Shown in pieces: positions 1 through 5,336 of a stretch of 10,664 bases of DNA (within the stretch, counting starts at the first letter, position 1; each line of letters begins with the position of its first letter). The notes beneath the pieces are model-generated. The model was not told the origin of the DNA and ran no database searches. It saw only the letters and a program-made list of their open reading frames with translations. This stretch comes from Treponema sp. Lineage in GTDB: Bacteria > Spirochaetota > Spirochaetia > Treponematales > Breznakiellaceae. Location: assembly GCA_031284105.1 (NCBI GenBank), contig JAITAN010000147.1:1-10664 (forward strand), read 5' to 3'. The position numbers and the translations under genes were made by a program.

Positions 1-44
1 TTTTCATAGGCGTCAATCCGGGGAACACTCTTTCCGAGGCTCAT
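1..44 (-). CDS. Partial: N-terminus of xanthine dehydrogenase/aldehyde oxidase-type molybdopterin-binding subunit
   Basis: Only the first 14 codons are in the window; the gene runs off the left edge. The start is ATG at 44-42 (minus strand), preceded by a purine-rich AGGA about 7 bases upstream. The peptide reads MSLGKSVPRIDAYE. The pattern G-K-S-x-P-R-x-D-A-x-E-K is the usual opening of the large molybdopterin-cytosine-dinucleotide subunit of xanthine dehydrogenase, CO dehydrogenase and related hydroxylases, where it leads into V-T-G. Such enzymes hydroxylate purines or aldehydes in the cytoplasm. The call rests on a short N-terminal motif, so substrate and subtype are open. It is transcribed divergently from the cobalamin riboswitch. 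Confidence 0.55.
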   Translation of the reverse strand, partial: MSLGKSVPRIDAYE

Positions 45-68
45 CTTGCTTTCCTATCCATATTACAA

Positions 69-97
69 AGAATAGGGTATTAAAAATAACAACACAA
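69..97 (-). promoter_or_regulatory. Candidate sigma-70 promoter for the leftward molybdoenzyme gene
   Basis: On the minus strand, TTGTGT (97-92) and TATTCT (74-69) are separated by exactly 17 bases and lie about 25 bases upstream of the start codon at 44. The -35 box matches consensus at only three positions and the -10 at four, so this is a weak call supported mainly by spacing and position. Confidence 0.3.
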
Positions 98-145
98 GAT
101 ACAGGCGGGCCAAAGGGGAAGGCCGGGAAATAAAGGCGTGGCATG

Positions 146-172
146 GTTCTGCAGAACTTTCGTAGAAGTTCT
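146..172. promoter_or_regulatory. Palindromic candidate operator between divergent units
   Basis: GTTCTGCAGAAC at 146-157 is a perfect 12-bp palindrome. Its right half, AGAACTT (153-159), also pairs with AAGTTCT (166-172) across six bases, so three GTTCT/AGAAC half-sites overlap in 27 bp. The location, between the molybdoenzyme start and the riboswitch promoter, suits a binding site for a dimeric regulator, but no regulator is identified. A transient RNA hairpin is an alternative. Confidence 0.3.
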
Positions 173-242
173 TGCGAATGAGGAAAATTAAATCAGAAAA
201 ATTGCCCGAATGTATTTTAATCAAAAAATGCGCGGTTCCTAG

Positions 243-271
243 TTGACCATTCTTTATAAGGGGTTTACCTT
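243..271 (+). promoter_or_regulatory. Candidate sigma-70 promoter for the cobalamin riboswitch transcript
   Basis: TTGACC (243-248) matches five of six -35 consensus bases and is followed after exactly 17 bases by TACCTT (266-271), which matches three of six -10 bases. Transcription from here would begin near 278, where the riboswitch-like sequence begins. An inverted repeat, ATAAGG (256-261) and CCTTAT (268-273), overlaps the -10 region. Confidence 0.45.
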
Positions 272-274
272 ATC

Positions 275-482
275 CTTCAGTAGGCGTTAAAGGAAGGAGG
301 GTGTAATTCCTCTGCTAGTCCGTAACTGTGATTGGGGATTCGTCAAAGGACGAACCTGTTCTGCCTCCGAGGGCCACTGGCTTGGCAACAAGCTGGGAAG
401 GCCGGTAGAAGAGGGAGAGCCGTGAAGCAAAGGGCTTCGCTGCTCCGAACCCATAAGCCAGGATATTTTGACCCGTGCAACG
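275..482 (+). promoter_or_regulatory. Cobalamin (adenosylcobalamin/B12) riboswitch
   Basis: The conserved core elements appear in order. AAAGGAA is at 289-295, GGTG with its following AA near 300-306, and ATTCC then GC near 306-315. CCGTAACTGTGATTGGGGA ends at 338, followed by GCCACTGG (373-380), the GGGAAGGCC element (395-403), and the B12 box AAGCCAGGATA (455-465). Spacing is normal for the class. These aptamers bind B12 coenzymes in the nascent mRNA and shut off downstream B12 uptake, biosynthesis or isoenzyme genes, usually by sequestering the ribosome binding site. The expression platform is not clear here; a GAGGA ribosome site at 526-530 is the first candidate for control. No known B12 gene follows within the window. 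Confidence 0.9.
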
Positions 483-537
483 CTGGAGTGTTTTCTATTG
501 TTTTTCAGGTTTCAATGACAGGCATGAGGACTTTTCT

Positions 538-582
538 ATGTGCAATACTCATCAAATTTGCCTTTTGATTATACCCTGCTAG
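538..582 (+). CDS. 14-codon ORF directly behind the riboswitch (leader peptide or gene stub)
   Basis: ATG at 538 follows a GAGGA ribosome site (526-530) with an ideal 7-base gap, and encodes MCNTHQICLLIIPC before a TAG at 580-582. The peptide is hydrophobic, with three cysteines. Its position is exactly where the first riboswitch-controlled gene should begin. It could be a short leader peptide, the stub of a lost exported or membrane protein gene, or chance. I know of no family for it. Confidence 0.3.
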   Translation: MCNTHQICLLIIPC

Positions 583-627
583 TCCCTTGAGGTATTGTAG
601 TAATTTCGTTTTTTGGAGGATAGATTC

Positions 628-861
628 ATGGGTAAACGTATTATCTTTGCCTCACCCCGGATAGCGGAGGATTCCTCGGTGGATAGGAAACCCTCCCGGT
701 ACCCTGGACCTAGCCGGAAGGCTTATCCTGTAAAGGAGGCCCCAAAAAGCCTCATTCAACAGATTAAAGCCATAGAACAAGGTATTGTCCAAGTGCCTGC
801 TGTTCGGCGGCTAGTTCCAGGAGCATATCCTCGCGCCAGTTGTCCAAGGTTTGGAAGATAA
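628..861 (+). CDS. Small hypothetical protein (77 aa), unknown function
   Basis: ATG at 628 is preceded by GGAGGA (615-620) with a 7-base gap, much better than the in-frame TTG at 613, so I start it at 628. The product is basic and proline/serine-rich, beginning MGKRIIFASPRIAEDSS and ending in an arginine-rich tail (…ASCPRFGR). There is no signal peptide, membrane segment or recognisable domain. It is the only sizeable ORF between the cobalamin riboswitch and the next promoter, so it may be the riboswitch-controlled gene or the front of a truncated one. From about 770 onwards the opposite strand also reads as plausible protein, and the 3' part of this ORF may therefore be spurious after a junction. 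Confidence 0.4.
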   Translation: MGKRIIFASPRIAEDSSVDRKPSRYPGPSRKAYPVKEAPKSLIQQIKAIEQGIVQVPAVRRLVPGAYPRASCPRFGR

Positions 862-915
862 GTTTCCAATCGGGTCCGTCCTGAGAGGACTGTATTTTAG
901 AAAAATTATATGATA

Positions 916-945
916 TTGACATTATTGTAGATATATTTGCATAAT
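916..945 (+). promoter_or_regulatory. Strong sigma-70 promoter of the caspase-like gene
   Basis: A perfect -35 TTGACA (916-921) is followed after 18 bases by CATAAT (940-945), five of six matches to the -10 consensus, in an AT-rich setting. Transcription would start near 952, giving a leader of about 70 bases before the ATG at 1025. Confidence 0.6.
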
Positions 946-966
946 ACCTTATATCTGTATAGGGTA

Positions 967-993
967 GTTTCAAAATTCGGTTGGTATTGAAAC
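967..993 (+). other. Hairpin in the leader of the caspase-like gene
   Basis: GTTTCAA (967-973) and TTGAAAC (987-993) form a perfect 7-bp stem with a 13-base loop. It lies between the promoter and the ribosome binding site (AAGGAGG, 1012-1018). It may stabilise the mRNA or, as DNA, serve as an operator. Confidence 0.3.
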
Positions 994-1024
994 CATCTTG
1001 AATATGAAACCAAGGAGGGGGAAA

Positions 1025-2659
1025 ATGATTAATTCAGAAATGTTTCCAAACAAATTATCTATTTGTACTGTACGGTATTTGTTTATTTTGCTTCTTTTAT
1101 GTATACTCTCACCCGTACTTACGGCACAAACCGGCGCCCGTTATGCACTTGTTATTGGAAATACAGAATACCAGCGTATCGAAAAACTAAAGAATACTGT
1201 AAATGATGCCAATGATGTGGCAAATGCGTTAAAAACGCTTGGTTATCAGGTTGATCTTAAATTAAACATCACTCGGCATCAAATGATTGATGCCATAGAT
1301 GCTTATGCTGGAAAACTTTCAGCTAATACCAATAACGAGGGATTTTTCTGGTTTGCGGGACATGGTTTTCAGATACACGGAGAGAATTACCTTTTACCGG
1401 TTGATGTAACTGTGGAAAATGAACGCCGTGTAGAAGCAGATTCTTATTCTCTAAATGCTTTACTTAATTTGCTGAAGAATGCCCGGAACAAAGTAAACGT
1501 TGTTATCATTGATGCATGTCGGAACAATCCCTTTCCATCATCATTTCGCGGTGCTACACCACGCGGACTTACCGTTGTAAATGATATACCCAAAGACCTT
1601 TTTGTTATGTTTTCCACCGCACCTGATGATGTTGCTATTGACGGATCAGTGGGAAAACGGAACAGCCCTTTTGCAGAAGCATTTTTGAAGAATATGAATT
1701 CCGCAGAAGCGCTTCCTCTGATGGCGGTAGATATTATAAAGGATACAGCATCCTTCACTGACGGCAGACAACAACCGTATTACCGCGGCAGCATTTTAAT
1801 CGATAAATATTATTCATTAAAAAAGAACAACCCATCCAATAGCGCGCCTGTTGTAACGGTACCGCAAATAATAGATCAGCCTATTACACTGGACTCTGCT
1901 GCAATGCGGGAACAGTTCAATGGCGACTGGATTGGGGATGATATAAGAATACAAATTATTGGCGGCGATAAGATTATACAGTATTTTAGGAATGAAGATG
2001 ATACATGGTATCCTGTGGTACCTGAAAAGGAGTATTATCTTTACGATAGAAATAATTTAGTATATATTTGGTTAAATAAAGGCGGTGTTTGGTCGGAAAC
2101 ACAGGTTTTTAGTCTTTCAGCAATCAAGGAAGATGCTTTAAGCCTTGTATGGCAGAGACACGTTAATAATATTAGCAGCAATGAAGATAATGATGTATGG
2201 AATGTCAGAGACAGACAAACCTTATTCCTATCAAAAAATTCTGATATGTCTGGTATTACTAAACGAGTATCTTCTTCTAACAATCAAATAATAGATACAC
2301 AATTCAAAGGTATCTGGATTGGTGAAATTACAATACGGGATGAGAATGGAGGATCAAGAATGATAAGTGTAAAGATTGATATTGCAAATAATAAAATCAC
2401 CCAGTATTTTAAGGAAGATGATAACAATTGGTATATAGTTACACCTGATAAAGATAATTATGATTACGAGAGGAATAATATAGTATATAGCTGGGTAAAC
2501 AAGGGAGGTATTTGGTCGGAAACACAGGTATATAGTCTTTCGGTCCTTAATAACAAAACACTTAATATAGTTTGGCTGCGTCATGTAAATAATCATCGTG
2601 ATAATTCAATCAATAATACCTGGGATTTAACCGGCGAAGGCAAATTAATAAAACAATAA
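1025..2659 (+). CDS. Secreted caspase-like (peptidase C14 fold) protein with duplicated C-terminal domain
   Basis: The start at 1025 is chosen because AAGGAGG (1012-1018) lies 6 bases upstream; an in-frame TTG at 998 and ATG at 1004 would put that site inside the gene. The product has 544 residues. Residues 17-34 form a signal peptide with a likely cleavage after L-T-A (residue 34), so the protein is probably exported to the periplasm or beyond. Residues 39-262 are a caspase p20-type domain. It opens with YALVIGNTEYQ; the catalytic His is H113 in FAGHG and the catalytic Cys is C165 in IIDACRNN, so the dyad is intact. After a linker, two related β-rich repeats occupy about 297-396 and 427-536. 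Each has W-I-G, (I/T)QYF, a Y-x-R-N-N-(L/I)-V-Y motif, KGG(V/I)WSETQV and a late R-H-V-N-N. Bacterial members of this family act in proteolytic signalling or programmed death; the target here is unknown. The gene is more AT-rich than dnaG/rpoD and stands alone behind its own promoter, suggesting acquisition. Confidence 0.88.
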   Translation: MINSEMFPNKLSICTVRYLFILLLLCILSPVLTAQTGARYALVIGNTEYQRIEKLKNTVNDANDVANALKTLGYQVDLKLNITRHQMIDAIDAYAGKLSANTNNEGFFWFAGHGFQIHGENYLLPVDVTVENERRVEADSYSLNALLNLLKNARNKVNVVIIDACRNNPFPSSFRGATPRGLTVVNDIPKDLFVMFSTAPDDVAIDGSVGKRNSPFAEAFLKNMNSAEALPLMAVDIIKDTASFTDGRQQPYYRGSILIDKYYSLKKNNPSNSAPVVTVPQIIDQPITLDSAAMREQFNGDWIGDDIRIQIIGGDKIIQYFRNEDDTWYPVVPEKEYYLYDRNNLVYIWLNKGGVWSETQVFSLSAIKEDALSLVWQRHVNNISSNEDNDVWNVRDRQTLFLSKNSDMSGITKRVSSSNNQIIDTQFKGIWIGEITIRDENGGSRMISVKIDIANNKITQYFKEDDNNWYIVTPDKDNYDYERNNIVYSWVNKGGIWSETQVYSLSVLNNKTLNIVWLRHVNNHRDNSINNTWDLTGEGKLIKQ

Positions 2660-2682
2660 AATGTGAATCGCTCCACCCCCTT

Positions 2683-2769
2683 CCCCTGGAGTCTTGGGAT
2701 ATAGGTAAATTTTTGCTTGATTATGCAAAAAATTTTGATTTATGAACGAAATCCCACAAACTCCTGGGG
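2683..2769. repeat. Nested inverted repeat (MITE-like element or bidirectional terminator)
   Basis: An outer, imperfect GC-rich inverted repeat pairs 2683-2700 (CCCCTGGAGTCTTGGGAT) with 2751-2769 (ATCCCACAAACTCCTGGGG). Inside it, AAATTTTTGC (2707-2716) pairs with GCAAAAAATTT (2725-2735) around an 8-base loop. It begins about 25 bases after the stop codon of the caspase-like gene, so it may terminate that transcript. The two-tier symmetry also fits a small miniature element or IS end next to the transposase remnant. Confidence 0.5.
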
Positions 2770-2891
2770 ATAGATAGACAATTATGGGTCCACCTTCTTT
2801 AGGGTTTCCGATGCTATCCAGGTAGAAGGGACAGCAGTGGAATTCCCCCGACTGACAGGAAGTTAAGCCTATAATCAAAGAAGGAAGTATC

Positions 2892-2999
2892 ATGGGAGAA
2901 AGAAGCGCTTTTACGAAAGCGTTTAAGGAACGGGCCGTGGAACTTGCCCGGAACACAATATACTTGCCTGTATTATATATAGTAGGTGCAATTTTATGA
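2892..2999 (+). pseudogene. Remnant of IS3-family transposase OrfA (N-terminus only)
   Basis: ATG at 2892 follows a purine-rich AAGGAAG. It encodes MGERSAFTKAFKERAVELAR, then continues to a TGA after 35 codons. The phrase (T)KAFKERAVELAR is characteristic of the start of the helix-turn-helix OrfA of IS3/IS911-type elements (Transposase_8 family). After about residue 22 (near 2957) similarity to that family stops and the sequence becomes AT-rich, so the rest of orfA and all of orfB are missing. The preceding 110 bases, from about 2785, may be the left end of the element; I could not pair it with a right end in this window. Confidence 0.55.
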
Positions 3000-3044
3000 G
3001 GGAGAGGAAATTCTCGTTCTTCATGTATATTTACAATTATTCTC

Positions 3045-3074
3045 TTGCAAAAACAGTGAAAAAAATTATATTAT
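3045..3074 (+). promoter_or_regulatory. Weak candidate promoter upstream of dnaG
   Basis: TTGCAA (3045-3050) and TATTAT (3069-3074) are spaced by 18 bases with an A-tract in the spacer. It would give a leader of about 350 bases before dnaG. Such matches are common by chance in AT-rich DNA. No better promoter for the dnaG operon was found nearer to the gene; TAAAAT at 3396-3401 lacks a -35 box. Confidence 0.25.
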
Positions 3075-3253
3075 AAATAAAGAATCCTCGGAGCAGAAAG
3101 CCGGGTATTTAAGATTTTTCTTTGAAATCTTTGCGTATGTGGGGAGAACAAACCCCTCACACCCCCAGTTTTCCACCTCAAGTGGCGGGTATTAAACTAA
3201 AATGAGGCTACGCCCTAATAAAAAGGCTTTCTCAACGGGTTTATCGGCAAACT

Positions 3254-3293
3254 GAAGGTTCAATCTGAAGTTTGAGGAAAGCAATGAACCTTC
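3254..3293 (+). repeat. Perfect 9-bp inverted repeat (hairpin)
   Basis: GAAGGTTCA (3254-3262) pairs perfectly with TGAACCTTC (3285-3293) around 22 bases. There is no T-run after it, so it is not a standard terminator. It lies about 145 bases before dnaG and could be part of a leader structure or of the decayed element in this gap. Confidence 0.4.
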
Positions 3294-3298
3294 CTTAA

Positions 3299-3388
3299 GA
3301 TGAAGGTGAGTTCGGAAATTATGTAACGGTGAGGTCTTATTACTATTTTATTGCCAATGCTGCCGGTATTAGACCTCGCTTCAAATAA
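3299..3388 (+). pseudogene. Protein-like C-terminal fragment with upstream stop codons
   Basis: The frame from 3299 to the TAA at 3386-3388 reads like a true protein tail: DEGEFGNYVTV, then a tyrosine-rich stretch, then ANAAGIRPRFK. In the same frame upstream, short protein-like pieces (for example SLRKAMNLP) are separated by stops at 3266 and 3296. I read this as the end of a decayed gene. The family is not recognised. An imperfect inverted repeat (GAGGTCT 3331-3337, AGACCTC 3371-3377) lies inside it. Confidence 0.3.
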
Positions 3389-3437
3389 GTTGGTTTAAAA
3401 TCAGTTACTGTGAGATCAGAGTAAATGAGGCGTAAAA

Positions 3438-5336
3438 ATGCCGTTTATAACGCAAAGCTCCATACGAGAAGTCATCGATAAGATGGATGCCGTGGCGGTT
3501 GTGGGCGATTATGTACGCCTTGAGAACCGGAGCGGACGTTTTATGGGGATATGTCCCTTTCATAAAGAAAAGACGCCGTCTTTTTCGGTGAATCCCGATC
3601 TTAAACTCTACCACTGCTTCGGCTGCGGCAAGGGCGGTACCGTGCTGAATTTCGTCATGGAGATGGATAAGCTTAGCTTTCCGGAAGCGGTAGAGAGCCT
3701 TGCCAAACGATTTGGCGTTGTACTCCAATACGAAGCTGGCGGCGATACGGAAATCGATAAGAACGCATCGAAAACCGAAGCTCTTTTCGAGTTGTATGCC
3801 CGCGTTGCGGGCAGCTTTCATTATCTGCTTACCCAAACGCCTCTGGGCGGACCGGCCCTTGCCTATGTGCTATCTCGCGGCATTTCTCATGAAATGGTGG
3901 AAAAATTCAAACTGGGTTATGCGCCTACCGATAGGTATTGGCTGTACGGGTTTCTCTCAAAAAAAGGGTATTCCGAAGAATTTCTGGCCGTCTCCGCTCT
4001 TTTTGCGCAAAAATACCCTCGAATGAGTTTTTTCGCCGACAGGCTCATCTTTCCCATAAATGACCGGCAGGGACGTACGGTAGCCTTCGGCGGCAGACTT
4101 CTTTCCGGCAATGGACCAAAGTACCTTAATACACCGGAGTCTGTTGTGTATAAAAAGGGACAGACCCTCTTTGCCATAGACGCCGCTCTTCCCGAAATAA
4201 AAAAGACTCGGAAAGCCTATATCGCCGAGGGCTACATGGATGTGATAGCGCTGCACCAGGCGGGCGTAACCAACGCGGTAGCGCCGCTTGGCACGGCGTT
4301 TACCGAAGAGCAGGCGCGGCTCCTCCGCCGGTTCGCGGATCGCGTCAGCCTTGTCTTTGATTCGGACAATGCGGGGCAAGCCGCTGCTGTAAAGGCGATC
4401 CTTACCTGTAGGCGGAATGGGCTTACCGCGAATGTCGTGGTACCGGACAAAACCGCGCTGATGAGCATGAACAGCCGGAGGGTAGCCGGCGATGGTATTG
4501 AGGATACCTTAAAAAGAGTTATAAAAATGAAGGATCCTGCCGATATCTTGAAAGAATTCGGGAAGGAAGTATTGAAAAATTCCGTGAAAAGCGATATACT
4601 TGACTTTGATTATCTTATTGCCCGCTGTAAGGAAGTTTATGATACAAACGAGTCTGAAGGAAAGGTTAAGGCTGCCGCTTTTGTTTTTCCGTATCTGGAA
4701 GCCTTGGATTCAGACGTTGTTCGGGATACCGTGCTGGGACAGCTTGCTGATGCTCTGCGTGTGGATCGTGAAGCGGTGAGGAACGATTATAATAAGAGGC
4801 GGACAAGCGCATCGTTTGCGCGTAATGCCGCGACGGGAAATTCCCAAGATCAACAACCTCACCGTGTTACGGGTATACGCATGAATGACGAGCTTTTTTT
4901 GCTTGCGGTGGCGGCGGTAAACGATAGTCTCTATCCCCAATTTCGGGCGCGGATCTCGATAAAGGAGATCGATGACCCTGCCGCAAAGGATGTTTTTATT
5001 GCATTAGAGGATTGTTTTGTTCACGATGAAACAGGACTGGACGCCCTTTTGCCGCGTATAGATTCGGAGAACGTACGGAAATTTATTGTTGAACGAGGCG
5101 CCTCCAAGGAATTTTCATCGAATCCAAAACAACTCATCTCTGACGGCATAAAAAGGATAAAACAGAAACGGATTGAACGCAGATTGGCTAACATTGTAAC
5201 GGAACTTCGCCTTATAGAAAGTAGCCAGAATAAGGATGAAAACATCTATCGCTCCGCAGCGCTTTATGAGGAATTACTCCTTGAAAAGATACATGTTGAT
5301 GCCGAACTGCGTAAACTAAAGGAAAATAAAGAATGA
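3438..5336 (+). CDS. dnaG: DNA primase DnaG
   Basis: The product (632 aa) makes the RNA primers for replication at the fork. The start ATG at 3438 follows GAGG (3427-3430) by 7 bases. The N-terminal CHC2 zinc ribbon has ligands C39, H42, C60 and C63 (ICPFHKEKTPSF … YHCFGCGKGG). The catalytic core contains the RLIFPINDRQGR…AFGGR motif around residues 195-220 and the PKYLNTPES motif. The Toprim domain has E264 in EGYMDVI and the metal-binding pair D308/D310 in DSDNAG. The last ~130 residues, helical and charged, correspond to the DnaB helicase-binding region. Length is normal for the family. An insert of roughly 25 residues sits between VVVP (333-336) and KDPADIL (365-371), where most primases have only two or three residues. 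The gene overlaps rpoD by ATGA and begins the macromolecular-synthesis type operon. Confidence 0.97.
   Translation: MPFITQSSIREVIDKMDAVAVVGDYVRLENRSGRFMGICPFHKEKTPSFSVNPDLKLYHCFGCGKGGTVLNFVMEMDKLSFPEAVESLAKRFGVVLQYEAGGDTEIDKNASKTEALFELYARVAGSFHYLLTQTPLGGPALAYVLSRGISHEMVEKFKLGYAPTDRYWLYGFLSKKGYSEEFLAVSALFAQKYPRMSFFADRLIFPINDRQGRTVAFGGRLLSGNGPKYLNTPESVVYKKGQTLFAIDAALPEIKKTRKAYIAEGYMDVIALHQAGVTNAVAPLGTAFTEEQARLLRRFADRVSLVFDSDNAGQAAAVKAILTCRRNGLTANVVVPDKTALMSMNSRRVAGDGIEDTLKRVIKMKDPADILKEFGKEVLKNSVKSDILDFDYLIARCKEVYDTNESEGKVKAAAFVFPYLEALDSDVVRDTVLGQLADALRVDREAVRNDYNKRRTSASFARNAATGNSQDQQPHRVTGIRMNDELFLLAVAAVNDSLYPQFRARISIKEIDDPAAKDVFIALEDCFVHDETGLDALLPRIDSENVRKFIVERGASKEFSSNPKQLISDGIKRIKQKRIERRLANIVTELRLIESSQNKDENIYRSAALYEELLLEKIHVDAELRKLKENKE

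Larger units (their letters stand above)
3000..3298. other. AT-rich gap without a supportable gene
   Basis: I see no gene that I would defend here. The sequence is rich in stop codons in all forward frames. It holds a possible promoter (3045-3074), small GGGG/CCCC and CCAC/GTGG repeats near 3140-3185, and a hairpin-forming repeat at 3254-3293. It appears to be decayed accessory DNA. Confidence 0.4.

Noticed and set aside
332..568. 78-codon open frame on the plus strand
   Set aside because: It lies almost wholly in the cobalamin riboswitch, whose conserved RNA motifs explain the sequence; there is no ribosome site.
2986..3195. 69-codon open frame on the plus strand
   Set aside because: There is no ribosome site, no recognisable motif and AT-rich low-complexity composition. 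It starts inside the transposase remnant.
3405..3836. 143-codon minus-strand frame over the start of dnaG
   Set aside because: The opposite strand encodes the DnaG zinc ribbon with all ligands in place.
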